Positions 1 to 8,850 of a stretch of 43,100 nucleotides of DNA are shown piece by piece; the first letter of the stretch is position 1; each line of letters opens with the position of its first letter. The notes under the pieces were generated by a model, which saw only the letters and a list, made by a program, of their open reading frames with translations, was not told where the DNA came from and ran no database searches. This DNA comes from Chloroflexota bacterium (GTDB taxonomy: Bacteria; Chloroflexota; Anaerolineae; Caldilineales; Caldilineaceae), in contig DMDA01000126.1 in NCBI GenBank assembly GCA_003451595.1, positions 2,622 to 45,721 of the forward strand, in the 5' to 3' direction. Both the position numbers and the translations under genes were made by a program.

Positions 1-726
1 GGCATCCAGCACCTCATACTCCAGCGTGCCGACGCCGCCCTTATAACGCTGGCGCTGATAGGTGAAGCTCTCCATCTGCCAGCGTCGCACGGCGCTGACA
101 ATCACGTTGCGCTCGACCCACTCCTCAAATTCGCGCCCCCACGTCTCTCCGGTGAGCTTATCCCAGCGCGAGCGCAGCCCGGCGACGGCCATGCGCGGCT
201 GTGGGAAGACCTCGATGCGCCGCGCCTTGTTGTCAGCCTCGCCCCAACGAATCGCGGTCGGGCTGGCAAAATCCAGCGTCCAGCGGGTAGGTGTAGCTGT
301 CAAGGCGCGCAGATCCTCCATCGTGGTGAAGCCGCACCATGGATGACTGCCCGGTGCGCCGTAGACATGCCGCACTGCCAGCCGCACATCGCCCAGGCGG
401 ATGGTGGGCAGCGGACTGTTGAGCAGATGCTCCTGAAAGACCTCAAAGAGGCGGTCGTCGAGCAGGCTGATGCGCAGCCAGCCCGGCTGTCCGGCGTTGA
501 CCTTGACCTTGCGGTCATAGGGGCTGGTCCAGTAGCCGTAGAGCGGTGAGAGCGCAAAGGCTGACCGTCCCTGCGCATCGTGCATCTGCTGCGATAACGC
601 CGGATCGACGCTCTGCACGATGGCGTAGAAGGCGGCGTGCGCCAGCTCGCCCGCCAGCACCGGCAGTACGCCTTCGTCAAGCGCAGAGAGGTCAAGCACC
701 AGGGCGCGTAATGCAGTCGTTGACAT
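1..726 (-). CDS. cas6: CRISPR-associated endoribonuclease Cas6, C-terminus beyond window edge
   Basis: This is the first 242 codons of a Cas6 protein, the RNase that cuts the CRISPR transcript into guide RNAs. The reading frame is open from an ATG at 724-726 to the left edge of the window, so the gene is cut by the window and not by a mutation. The start is supported by a GAGGAG motif a few bases upstream. Visible family features are a probable catalytic His at about residue 30 (HAAFY context), an ALSPLYG segment near residues 57-64, and a glycine-rich stretch with YKGGVGTLEYEV near the visible end. Cas6 proteins usually extend a little further with another Gly-rich loop, which would lie outside. 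It is the last visible gene of a type I-D set but is separated from csc1 by a toxin-antitoxin pair on the other strand, so it needs its own promoter or readthrough. Family assignment is strong; the exact catalytic residue is an inference. Confidence 0.88.
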   Translation of the reverse strand, partial: MSTTALRALVLDLSALDEGVLPVLAGELAHAAFYAIVQSVDPALSQQMHDAQGRSAFALSPLYGYWTSPYDRKVKVNAGQPGWLRISLLDDRLFEVFQEHLLNSPLPTIRLGDVRLAVRHVYGAPGSHPWCGFTTMEDLRALTATPTRWTLDFASPTAIRWGEADNKARRIEVFPQPRMAVAGLRSRWDKLTGETWGREFEEWVERNVIVSAVRRWQMESFTYQRQRYKGGVGTLEYEVLDA

Positions 727-752
727 GATGGCTCCTCAACGGTAAAATCGTG

Positions 753-778
753 GATGCTACGAAACTGAGTTTCGCATC
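753..778. promoter_or_regulatory. Imperfect palindrome between cas6 and the antitoxin gene
   Basis: The arms CGAAACT (760-766) and AGTTTCG (768-774) are perfectly complementary around a single G, and outer arms GATG (753-756) and CATC (775-778) extend the symmetry with a three-base bulge. The site lies in the 140-bp gap between the divergent starts of cas6 (726) and the antitoxin gene (867). That position suits an operator bound by a dimeric repressor, for example the adjacent antitoxin, but no protein can be assigned from sequence alone. It could instead be an RNA hairpin in a 5' leader. Confidence 0.4.
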
Positions 779-866
779 GCATCTGTTGGTGGCGTAGAAC
801 AACACAGTGCTATCGATGTGCGTGTTCATTCGCTGCAGGACTTTGTCGGAATTGACAGGACTTCCT

Positions 867-1157
867 ATGACGACGTTGACGCTAGTTAGTGCAGAGCAAG
901 AATCGATCCGACCCCTGGTCGAATCGGCGTTGGCGCGAGAAGCAGGACTGCTCGATGTTGCCATCCGCCAGACACAAGCACGGCTGCGCACCTTTGAGGC
1001 GCAGTATGCAATGAGCACCGACGAGTTTCTGCGCCGTTTTGCCAACGACGAGATTGCCGAAACCCTCGACCTGGATGAATGGATCGGTGAATCACGTCTG
1101 CTAGACCGTCTGTTGCAGAAACAGAGCGCGCTGAAGGGTATCGCCATTGTCGGTTGA
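867..1157 (+). CDS. Small antitoxin-like protein paired with a TumE-family toxin
   Basis: The gene encodes 96 residues, mostly helical and charged, with no recognisable catalytic motif. An upstream in-frame start at 807 exists, but the ATG at 867 follows a GACAGGA motif and gives the expected start of the family (MTTLTLVSAEQ). Proteins of this type are commonly found directly before TumE (DUF6516) toxins, and here the downstream frame begins inside its last codons with an overlapping TTG start at 1147. The call as antitoxin rests on this pairing and on resemblance I recall, not on a known domain. The pair sits on the plus strand inside an otherwise minus-strand cas operon, which suggests insertion. 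Confidence 0.6.
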   Translation: MTTLTLVSAEQESIRPLVESALAREAGLLDVAIRQTQARLRTFEAQYAMSTDEFLRRFANDEIAETLDLDEWIGESRLLDRLLQKQSALKGIAIVG

Positions 1158-1535
1158 TCGTTACTTTAGACAGATGCGCGCCTTGCTCGGCGCGTGCGCC
1201 GTGGCAGCGGTCTGGACAATGACCGAAGAAGTGCGCACAGCTTCGACGGGCTTTTTGCGTGCACGCATCGAATTCATCGATGGTTCGGTTCTTCACATTC
1301 GAGAGTATCTCGACCTTGACATGCCGAACCACGCCTGATGTACTCCTATACGTATCTGGATGCGCAAGGCAACCTCCGTTTTCGCTATGACAACACAGAC
1401 CACCATCGCGGGCTTCACCTGCCCACGCATCCGCACCACAAGCACGACGGCAACCCAAACGCCATCCTCGCCTCCGCCGCACCCCGTCTCGACGCAGTGC
1501 TGGCGGAGGTGGAGTTAATGGTGTCACTGGACTAG
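1147..1535 (+). pseudogene. TumE-family (DUF6516) toxin gene split by a frameshift
   Basis: Two abutting frames together make one TumE-like protein. The first (1147-1338, TTG start) gives YFRQMRALLGACAV and then SVLHIREYLDLD, ending at a TGA. The second (1338-1535) gives MYSYTYLDAQGNLRFRYDN and the histidine-rich DHHRGLHLPTHPHHKH typical of the family. They are joined by TGATG at 1336-1340. One extra base just before 1336 would fuse them as HALMYSY, so a single-base deletion is the simplest reading. Alternatives are reinitiation at the overlapping ATG, giving a two-piece protein, or a sequencing error. The stop lies only 8 bases from the end of csc1 on the other strand. TumE proteins are known as toxins of type II-like modules; whether this one is still active cannot be told from the sequence. 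Confidence 0.7.
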
Positions 1536-1543
1536 CTTTAGTT

Positions 1544-2209
1544 TCATCCTTTGGGGAAGCGGTAGGCTAAACCAGCAGGTATGTTACTCCCATCTGATAG
1601 AGAAAGATACGAACCTGATAGCTGAACATGATCTATAACACTGACTGGTGGCATCGAAATCATGTCATATGCCAATAACTTAGTCTCCTGATGTAAGTCC
1701 AGCGGGTTAACCGGCCAATTACAAATAAAGACACCTATTGATGTTGCCTGAACCTTCAGTTGTTCAACAACATGGACAGATGCCTTGCTCATCCACTTCC
1801 CAAGTCGAATCCAACGTGGCACGCGTCGTTCACCCTCACTTACAATTGCAAATTCAAATGTGCTACCGACGGCTAATTCCTTGGCACGACCGAACGTTGG
1901 CGTGTTCCTTCCCGAAGGTTCCATCTTCACACGATAGCGATTATCGGCGTATTTGAAGGTGTTGAGTTCAAACGTCACATCAACTGGGCGAGCGGGTGTA
2001 ACATAAACTTGTTGCGCGTTCAGTGGAAGCAAGTCGTCGGCATAGCGCGGAACCGCAGATGCATTGAAATAGGGCGCCACGGCAAAACCAAGTGCATACG
2101 TCAAGCCATAGTTGTGCAGGTAGCGCCCAGTCTCATAGAGTCGACCAATCTCGCGTGTTGCGTAGAACAGGTTCTCATGCAGCACTAACCTGCATCGTGT
2201 TACTTGCAT
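1544..2209 (-). CDS. csc1: Type I-D Cascade subunit Csc1 (Cas5 family)
   Basis: The 221-residue product matches Csc1, the Cas5-type RAMP subunit of type I-D that caps the 5' end of the guide RNA in the effector complex. Visible features are an early beta-strand (CRLVLHENLFYATREIGRL), then a YLHNYGLTYALGFA segment and a YVTPARPVDVTFE stretch near the middle, which fit the family. It starts 13 bases after the csc2 stop, so the two are surely cotranscribed. The gene is visibly richer in A+T than the biosynthetic genes to the right, as is the rest of the cas block, which is consistent with lateral transfer of the locus; I have not computed composition. Confidence 0.88.
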   Translation of the reverse strand: MQVTRCRLVLHENLFYATREIGRLYETGRYLHNYGLTYALGFAVAPYFNASAVPRYADDLLPLNAQQVYVTPARPVDVTFELNTFKYADNRYRVKMEPSGRNTPTFGRAKELAVGSTFEFAIVSEGERRVPRWIRLGKWMSKASVHVVEQLKVQATSIGVFICNWPVNPLDLHQETKLLAYDMISMPPVSVIDHVQLSGSYLSLSDGSNIPAGLAYRFPKG

Positions 2210-2222
2210 GGCTCACCTCGCG

Positions 2223-3248
2223 CTATTTCTTCGCCTTCGTCTTGACCAGCCAGGTATCGTGATATTGCTGACTCGAGGCAAACGCCGCTTCGAGTAACGC
2301 CTTCATGCCAGCTTCACTTGAAGTCTCTGCGGCCAGGAAGCGCAATTCCTCTGCCAACTCGTCCCCCATCAGCAGTTGGTTCACAGCGACGCCCTCTTCT
2401 GCAATCATTCCAGGGATGATCTCTTGCACAACTGACTCTGCCAGGGATGGATCGATAGGATCGGGCGGATTGATGGCGTTTCTGGCAACCAACAAATCGT
2501 AGACGCGCTGGGTAAACGCCAGATTGCTCGTGATTTCGCCATCGCAGAGAACAATGGCGAGGACCTGATTGTCGACCCGGCCTGTGCGTGTCGTCTGTGC
2601 GCCGTAGCGTTTGGTGCGCATGACGTTGTTCAGCACGTAGCGGAAGAGCGGGTAAGTCAGGTCGCGTGTGGTAAGGATTGTCGGGAAGATCACCTGCGGA
2701 ATAACATGATCCTGTTCGTTGATACGACTCGTGACCTCACCACGTTGGCTCATTGTGCCACTTTCATATGGTGCATTGAGCGTGAAGGCTTCGTGGCTGT
2801 CATCGTAGGGCGTAATCGAGAATCCGGTATCGCTCAATACCTTGCTGCGTTCCGACCCGGTGTCGCCAATAGCGTAGCCATACACAATAGCATCCGGTGT
2901 CCACTGGCAGAATTTCACGTTGTACTCGTCGAGCGGCAGACCGCCAGCATCTTCTGTCTTCTTGTCCTTGGAATCAAAGACAGGTTCTGGGCTAATGAGG
3001 CCGTAGCGTCTCAAGAGTTCACGGCCAACCAGGCGTTCAGGCGTTGTTTGTTTGCGCTTGAAGATCGTCAGGCGTGTGATTGGTGTCTTGTCGGCCAGCC
3101 CGGCTGCGACACGGGCGGTGTTGAGTTCGCCGTCAGTCTGAAACAACGGATAACTTTCCGTCACACGCAGCATGATGATATGTGCGTAGTAGCCCGACGG
3201 CTTGGCCGGCACTGTCGCAGGAAACCATTGACGGTTCAGGTGACTCAT
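2223..3248 (-). CDS. csc2: Type I-D Cascade backbone subunit Csc2 (Cas7 family)
   Basis: This 341-residue protein is the Cas7-type RAMP that forms the helical backbone along the guide RNA in type I-D complexes. The length is normal for Csc2. Typical segments include YYAHIIMLRVTESYPLFQTDG near the N-terminus, RLVGRELLRRYGL near residue 75-90, and an RTGRVDNQVLAIVLCDGEITSNLAF region in the C-terminal half. The gene begins 51 bases after cas10d and is followed 13 bases later by csc1. The start ATG at 3246-3248 is preceded by a GAAGGAAAAAGG purine run, a good ribosome site. Confidence 0.9.
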   Translation of the reverse strand: MSHLNRQWFPATVPAKPSGYYAHIIMLRVTESYPLFQTDGELNTARVAAGLADKTPITRLTIFKRKQTTPERLVGRELLRRYGLISPEPVFDSKDKKTEDAGGLPLDEYNVKFCQWTPDAIVYGYAIGDTGSERSKVLSDTGFSITPYDDSHEAFTLNAPYESGTMSQRGEVTSRINEQDHVIPQVIFPTILTTRDLTYPLFRYVLNNVMRTKRYGAQTTRTGRVDNQVLAIVLCDGEITSNLAFTQRVYDLLVARNAINPPDPIDPSLAESVVQEIIPGMIAEEGVAVNQLLMGDELAEELRFLAAETSSEAGMKALLEAAFASSQQYHDTWLVKTKAKK

Positions 3249-3299
3249 ATTCCTTTTTCCTTCCTCTGAATGATTGAAATCGAAGACTCTTGTTGTTAA

Positions 3300-6200
3300 T
3301 TAGTCGAGCAGTTGCTCTTGAACCTGGCTCTCCTCATCGGCGTCGTCGTCAGATTCCGCCTCTTTGCGTTCAGCCCAGTATTGAGCGTCCATATCGCGAT
3401 AGATGACTTCACAGGCGTTCTTCAGCAAATTAAGTTGACGACCACGCAGTGCGCTGACATCGCCACGCAATGCCCCATAGAACAGGTCATTCACGAAATA
3501 TGTGGCGAACTGCTGGATGGCTGCTTCATCGACAACATACTTGCCGTCCACCTCAATATGCGGCACGTAGCCGTCTGCACGTTTGCTTGCTACCCGATCG
3601 ATGAAGCCGAACAACTCTCCTCGAACAATCTCGACAAGACCTTCGGCGTCCAAGTAGATGCGTCGATCTGCTGTGAGCACGGCTTTGGACGCCACGGAGA
3701 TCGGGCGCAGGATGGCATTGGAGGATGCACGGCTCTTCGCTCGATAGAAGCGCCGATATAGCTCAGTCAATGTGCGTGCATGGCTCATGTCTCTTTCTCC
3801 TTGATCGTTTGGCGTGGTGCGGGAAAGCAGGGACTGGTATTGCAGATAGAGGCGCGCCTTATCGGCTGGAATCGAATCCAGGTGATTGGCACGCTGCCAC
3901 TTCTTTAAGTAATGGAAGGCGAAGACCGATGACTCTGATAGGCTGCGGGCCAGCGGGGGCAGGTCTTGCCAACGATAGTCGAATTTGCCTTTCGCCATTC
4001 TGGCGTTTGCGTCAAGATGTATGAAGTAAGCAACAGTCAACCGGTTGAGCAGTGGAAGTACATGGTCAAGGTTGATTCGTTCCTCGCCCAGCAAATATCT
4101 GATAGCAGCATGGGCGCTGTCGAACATGATGGTTTCGTTGAATTCGTCCGCTTCATTGACAAATGGCAGTGAGGTCTCACTTGCAACCACTTTGATATCC
4201 ACACAGAGCGGTAGCAACAAGGCTAAGAATGCTGGCAGCACCCATGCTTCGGCATCTTTTGCATCTCGCCCTGGTGGTGGTACGCCCATGAAGAAAAAGG
4301 TGATAGCTTCATGTTCTGGAAAATGCATACGCAGGAAACGATCTTTTCCAACAGTGCTACTGTCATTAGGCGCCAATAGTAAATCCTGTAATCGCTGCCA
4401 ATGTCCAGGCGAGAAATCAAGAGTTGTGGCGCCATCGTCCTTTTCCAGGAGTTGTTTGCGAAGTTCGGTGAAACTCATACCGCGCAGGTTGTCCTGGATA
4501 AGCCGAAAAAGGCTAAGTGTCTCAGGAGTGAAGAAGTATGTAGGATAAAAGAAGAGATAACGCAGCTTTCGACCCTCGAAGTTACCACCGACTGCTGCGC
4601 TGTCGTTCATCAATAACTGACGCAACATGATTTCAAGGCCACAGATCGAGCAGATATTGCGCAATGCGTCAGAGCCATGTAACCCCAGCTTATTGCTGTA
4701 GACCTGTGGCGCAAAAAGAATAGCCGACTCTTGCTGCTTCTCAATAGAATAGGGCGACGAACACAGCGAGCACATAGCTTCTTTGCCGCGCTTCTTCGCA
4801 GCACCATAACGAATGAACTCTGTCTCAAACAGACTTGCGCCGCCGTTTTTCGCCATATTGTCTTCTATCGGGCCGAAAGACAGACCATGCCTGACATAGC
4901 TGCGGAGATCATCAAAACCGTCATCCTTGTTGGTGTCGCTGACCGGCTGCTCAGTTTCGTGCTTTTGGAGATACCCGATCAGTGCCCTAGCCACAGTACG
5001 GATTCGCTCTTCCCATGCCTGTGGATCGAGACCCCGGTTGCGTTTGAGAAAGTGCCCAGCCAGGAAGTACCAGTGATATCCAACGCCACCGGCTCGGCTA
5101 TCGCGGGGAACGGCGAGGAAATCTTGATACAGATCCATCATTCCCAGATCATCTATCAACACCCGTGGCGCATCTTCGCCACCCGGAAGTCCGCGGGCAA
5201 TCTTTTCTGCAAGGTACGACCATTCAGCGAGTTGATCGACCCGAACATCATCCATTTCAGCACGGGTTACATCCATGTCCATCCAGCCACTGAGTTTGTC
5301 CCAACGTTTCCCGGCAGAGGGTTCCTTGTTCGAATGAACAATCTTGATCGTCGCCTGCAAGCCGATACTGACCATGTCTTGCCCGTCAAAGAACAGGCTG
5401 TAGTAGTCGGCGAATTTCATGCCCTTCCCATCGCGCCCAAAGCCCGTGAGGTTGGAGATGAGCACCCTCCGCGCCACCTGGCGCACACGATTGATAACGG
5501 CCTCACCAATTTCATCAATATCAGGTGCGCGCCAGGTTCCACGTCGCGTCAGGTACACCACCCCACTTGGCGCATATAGGAGCGGCACGCAGTCGTCGCT
5601 TTGCATAGCATCGAGCGCAGCGTTCTGAATTAGGTTGGTGAGAACACCTCTTATATCAGCTATATGGTGGTAGACTAACATTGCCTGCTGGTTGCTGAGC
5701 GCCGCCAAGACGCCGTGAATTGCACTGTTGGTCGCTGCTTCCCGCGGCGTCTTTCCGATGTAGGCAAGATAGTCTGCCAGTCGACAGAGTTGCTCAGCTA
5801 AGGAACGCTGCGCAGCGGGTAGGTGTAACTCTGGCAGCGCGGCAAGGTTGCGTAATGTCCCCCACTTGACTTGCGTGTTGCTGGCGAGAAAGATCAATTC
5901 ATGTAGATTGGCCTGTAAACCACCGCTCTCGTTCAAAAATCGGTCCAGCCCCAACCGCTGACCCCAACCGAGGAAGATAGTCTCTACGATCTGTCGGTGT
6001 TGCGCGGCATTGACTTGATCGTGACGCAGACCTGCTCTCTCCAACTCAACATCGACTTCTGGCAATTTCAGCCAGTCATGCAAGACATAGCCTGCGATGA
6101 AGAGCCGTCGCACTGTGTCATCGTAGTAGCGGAACTGAGGCGCCGCCCATCGTTGCAGTGTCTTGGCCACATGCAACACGGGAAACAGGCCGTTCACGAG

Positions 6201-6581
6201 GTGGGCGCGCATAGACTGATCCGCTGCGTACTCTTGGATGCGGGTGATGTCCTCGCCACGCTGCTCTGCGTCGGCGCGCTTCCTCGCAGCAAAATCGCCG
6301 CCTTTTGCCGTCACGTGCCCAAGAAGTTCAGATAGTGGCGGTGCTACAAACGAAACAAAATCATCAAGCACCTTGTCTTGTCCCCACTGCTTTTGCACAG
6401 CGTTCCGCAAGAGGGCCACAAATAACGGTTCCTCTGGCCAGGATCGCTGTGACTGCTCAACTTCGGGTTCTTCTTCGGCCAGGTCGAATTCATCTTCAGT
6501 CAGGTCAGTTTGATCAACTTCAGGCACATCGTCTAACAAACTAATCTGTTCTTCGGGCAAATTATTGGCTGTCTTCTTCAT
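3300..6581 (-). CDS. cas10d: Type I-D large subunit Cas10d (Csc3) with HD nuclease domain
   Basis: The 1093-residue protein is the large subunit of the type I-D effector, known in the family to carry the HD nuclease that in other type I systems belongs to Cas3. An HD pair is visible as VLHDWLK (His168, Asp169), with further His residues at about 127 and 137. A zinc finger is formed by Cys604/Cys607 and Cys644/Cys647 (CSLC and CSIC). I see no GGDD motif, in line with an inactive palm domain and no cyclic oligoadenylate synthesis. Both ends are strikingly acidic: about residues 10-45 and the last 25 residues, which look disordered. It starts 14 bases after cas3 and is followed by csc2 after 51 bases. 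It should cleave target DNA together with the Cas3 helicase. Confidence 0.9.
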   Translation of the reverse strand: MKKTANNLPEEQISLLDDVPEVDQTDLTEDEFDLAEEEPEVEQSQRSWPEEPLFVALLRNAVQKQWGQDKVLDDFVSFVAPPLSELLGHVTAKGGDFAARKRADAEQRGEDITRIQEYAADQSMRAHLVNGLFPVLHVAKTLQRWAAPQFRYYDDTVRRLFIAGYVLHDWLKLPEVDVELERAGLRHDQVNAAQHRQIVETIFLGWGQRLGLDRFLNESGGLQANLHELIFLASNTQVKWGTLRNLAALPELHLPAAQRSLAEQLCRLADYLAYIGKTPREAATNSAIHGVLAALSNQQAMLVYHHIADIRGVLTNLIQNAALDAMQSDDCVPLLYAPSGVVYLTRRGTWRAPDIDEIGEAVINRVRQVARRVLISNLTGFGRDGKGMKFADYYSLFFDGQDMVSIGLQATIKIVHSNKEPSAGKRWDKLSGWMDMDVTRAEMDDVRVDQLAEWSYLAEKIARGLPGGEDAPRVLIDDLGMMDLYQDFLAVPRDSRAGGVGYHWYFLAGHFLKRNRGLDPQAWEERIRTVARALIGYLQKHETEQPVSDTNKDDGFDDLRSYVRHGLSFGPIEDNMAKNGGASLFETEFIRYGAAKKRGKEAMCSLCSSPYSIEKQQESAILFAPQVYSNKLGLHGSDALRNICSICGLEIMLRQLLMNDSAAVGGNFEGRKLRYLFFYPTYFFTPETLSLFRLIQDNLRGMSFTELRKQLLEKDDGATTLDFSPGHWQRLQDLLLAPNDSSTVGKDRFLRMHFPEHEAITFFFMGVPPPGRDAKDAEAWVLPAFLALLLPLCVDIKVVASETSLPFVNEADEFNETIMFDSAHAAIRYLLGEERINLDHVLPLLNRLTVAYFIHLDANARMAKGKFDYRWQDLPPLARSLSESSVFAFHYLKKWQRANHLDSIPADKARLYLQYQSLLSRTTPNDQGERDMSHARTLTELYRRFYRAKSRASSNAILRPISVASKAVLTADRRIYLDAEGLVEIVRGELFGFIDRVASKRADGYVPHIEVDGKYVVDEAAIQQFATYFVNDLFYGALRGDVSALRGRQLNLLKNACEVIYRDMDAQYWAERKEAESDDDADEESQVQEQLLD

Positions 6582-6595
6582 CTGTACACCTCATC

Positions 6596-8758
6596 TCAAA
6601 GGATTACAGCGGTGCCGCCGCAATCCAATCGGTTTTGTTTCAGAGCGGTATGTAGGAGCAACGCTTCACGGCCAAAGGCAATGGCGCCCTGTAGATTGTC
6701 CAGGCTATGAAATTCGTAGAGCGGGAACAGCATTGGCAGGCGCAACGCACGCTTCAGTTGCAATGGATGATGTTGCAGACAGATCAACGCCGGCACCTTG
6801 CGCTGTGCCAGTTTACGATTGATGCCGTTATAGCCTGGAATGCTCTGTGGAAAATCGGCGTGGAGTTGTATACCCTGTAATGTCTGGGCGACGCCAAAGC
6901 GTGAGCTATCCCAATCTGCTAAATTCTGTTTCAGTTTGATGGAATAGCGTGTGCGTTCGGGTAAAAAGCCACGCAATCGGAAGTATGCGACCGGGGTTTC
7001 ACACCGAATCGACTCCCGCTTCAATCCTTGTCGCGCCACAAAAGCCCAAAATTCATCTTCATCAAGCGCGTCAAGATTTCCATTTGCAACCAGGGCAAAC
7101 AAATCGTAGGTCTTGATCTGGTCAGCGCCTTCTTCAGTCTCGTCCAGCACTGCACAGTCGAAGTATGTACCGCCACGAAACGCAGTGATCTCCTCGTACA
7201 AGGTCTGTTGGTCACTGAGCAGGTTGTTGTAGTCCCCTATCTTCTTCACGATTCCTACGCGGAATGTGTCACCGTAACGCTTGATCAAATTGGTGCGCAC
7301 TCCTTCATACTGACCGCGAACCAAAGGCTCGTTGAGTTTGCGCACAACACGAATTGACTGAAAAATGCCCCATTCCCGTGCATAGTTGTCAAAGGTCGTG
7401 GTCGGCGGGTATGAATTCTGAATGGCATCGGCAAGAACGATCCGGTCGATCTCCGTTCCGCCAACCAACAGCGGTGGCTCCTTACCTCGTCCAGCAAATA
7501 GCGCCTCTTGCGTCCAGGGTGGTACAAGAGCATACGCAGCAAAGCGACTGCCGAAAGAGATATGGTCGCCATCACGCACGTATCCATCGTGCCGGCCAAG
7601 ACGACCAAGCCGTTGCAGGAACGTACCAGCATCACGGCTCTCAAATAGGAGAAAGTTAATCTGGAAGTCAACGCCAACATCTATCGTGCTGGTGCCGATG
7701 AGCAAGTCACAGTCATAGGACGCTGATCGTTGTGTACGGCTGGTCAGCCCGGTATTCTCGCCAATTGTCAGCCCATATTTGGCGAACTCCCCCTGCAAGC
7801 GTTGAACCAGGCGCTTTGCCTGTGCAACGCTATTTACGATGATGGCGCCCTTGGCGTGTGGCGGGTCTGCGAAGAAGAATGGCAGTAAAGTATCGTGAAG
7901 ATGTTTATCTATCCATTGCTCCACTGTGCCTTGATCAAAGTGAAGATCGCAACCTCGCAAGATTTGCCGCCATTTGCCTGGGTCAGGGTTCGAATCACCG
8001 TGACTATAGCGCCCCTCTACTACCGTGACTGTAAGGCCTGCACGCTCCAGATATTGAAGCATCAAGGGGTTGGGTGTGGCCGATTGAAACAGAAATTGAC
8101 GGCGCTGACCGCGCGTCATCTCATCGATCAAAAGCAGGGCGTTGACCACGCTCACGATTTGTGGCGCATCAAAGATATGGAATTCATCAAAGGTAAATTG
8201 CTGGAAGGCGTGGACCATTGGCGCAAAAACCTTGTCCGCCGCATCTCCGGTCTTTCCTGCCCGTACGTAAAAGGACTGCATGATGTAGTGAAAAATATCT
8301 GGATTGGTGAGAAGCACATCATAATTGTTGAATATTGACAATAGGGCAGCCCCACTTTGACTGAAATCTTGTGATTCCATCCGCCGATCCAACGCGTTGC
8401 TGTCAAGCGCCTCGATTTGCGGGTATTGTTGCCACAACATCCACGTCTGCTGCGCCTGTCTCAGTTGGTCGCGAATCAACTCGTTGGTTGGGTACATAGC
8501 AAACAATTTCCGGCGCCACCCATTCAAAAGTGACGGCAACTGACCAGCAAGACTTTTCCCATCACCTGTCATCGCAGTATTGAATATGACGTCTGGTCCG
8601 TGCGGATCAATGAGCGCCCGATACGTATCCACCTGGTGCTGTGACAACCGCCAGCGCGCACCATCTGCCGCAACCGGGAGCTTGTCGGTTAGACCCAATG
8701 CTGCAACTTCATTAGGATCAGCCAGTTTTGAATAAACGGGTTTCAGTCGAACGTACAT
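6596..8758 (-). CDS. cas3: Type I-D Cas3 helicase without HD domain
   Basis: This is a superfamily 2 helicase of 720 residues. The P-loop TGDGKS lies at about residues 64-69, the Walker B/DExH-like box DEFH at 191-194, a DIGT-like segment in the form IGTSTIDVGVDF, and motif VI as QRLGRLGRHDG. No HD domain is present, as expected for type I-D, where Cas10d carries it. The protein should unwind DNA recruited by the Cascade complex. I chose the ATG at 8756-8758, which has GTGGGGAA about 8 bases upstream; a GTG five codons earlier (8773) is the alternative. The next gene, cas10d, begins 14 bases after the stop. A possible small membrane protein gene lies 92 bases upstream on the same strand. Confidence 0.9.
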   Translation of the reverse strand: MYVRLKPVYSKLADPNEVAALGLTDKLPVAADGARWRLSQHQVDTYRALIDPHGPDVIFNTAMTGDGKSLAGQLPSLLNGWRRKLFAMYPTNELIRDQLRQAQQTWMLWQQYPQIEALDSNALDRRMESQDFSQSGAALLSIFNNYDVLLTNPDIFHYIMQSFYVRAGKTGDAADKVFAPMVHAFQQFTFDEFHIFDAPQIVSVVNALLLIDEMTRGQRRQFLFQSATPNPLMLQYLERAGLTVTVVEGRYSHGDSNPDPGKWRQILRGCDLHFDQGTVEQWIDKHLHDTLLPFFFADPPHAKGAIIVNSVAQAKRLVQRLQGEFAKYGLTIGENTGLTSRTQRSASYDCDLLIGTSTIDVGVDFQINFLLFESRDAGTFLQRLGRLGRHDGYVRDGDHISFGSRFAAYALVPPWTQEALFAGRGKEPPLLVGGTEIDRIVLADAIQNSYPPTTTFDNYAREWGIFQSIRVVRKLNEPLVRGQYEGVRTNLIKRYGDTFRVGIVKKIGDYNNLLSDQQTLYEEITAFRGGTYFDCAVLDETEEGADQIKTYDLFALVANGNLDALDEDEFWAFVARQGLKRESIRCETPVAYFRLRGFLPERTRYSIKLKQNLADWDSSRFGVAQTLQGIQLHADFPQSIPGYNGINRKLAQRKVPALICLQHHPLQLKRALRLPMLFPLYEFHSLDNLQGAIAFGREALLLHTALKQNRLDCGGTAVIL

Positions 8759-8850
8759 GCTCGCATTCCCCACTGCTACCCCAGCGCCGGCCCCCCAAAG
8801 CCCCCATCAGCCCCACCGCCACAGCTCACGCCAGCCCTGCGCCCGGTCGG

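Noticed and set aside
300..782. Open frame of 160 codons on the minus strand
   Set aside because: It overlaps cas6 in another frame, has an Arg/Ser/Cys-rich out-of-frame composition, and lacks a ribosome site.
3300..6581. Cyclic oligoadenylate synthase activity of Cas10d
   Set aside because: No GGDD motif is visible, and type I-D large subunits are not known to make such signals.
7983..8004. GGGTTCGAATCACC looks like a tRNA T-arm
   Set aside because: It lies in the coding sequence of cas3 and no acceptor, D or anticodon stems surround it.
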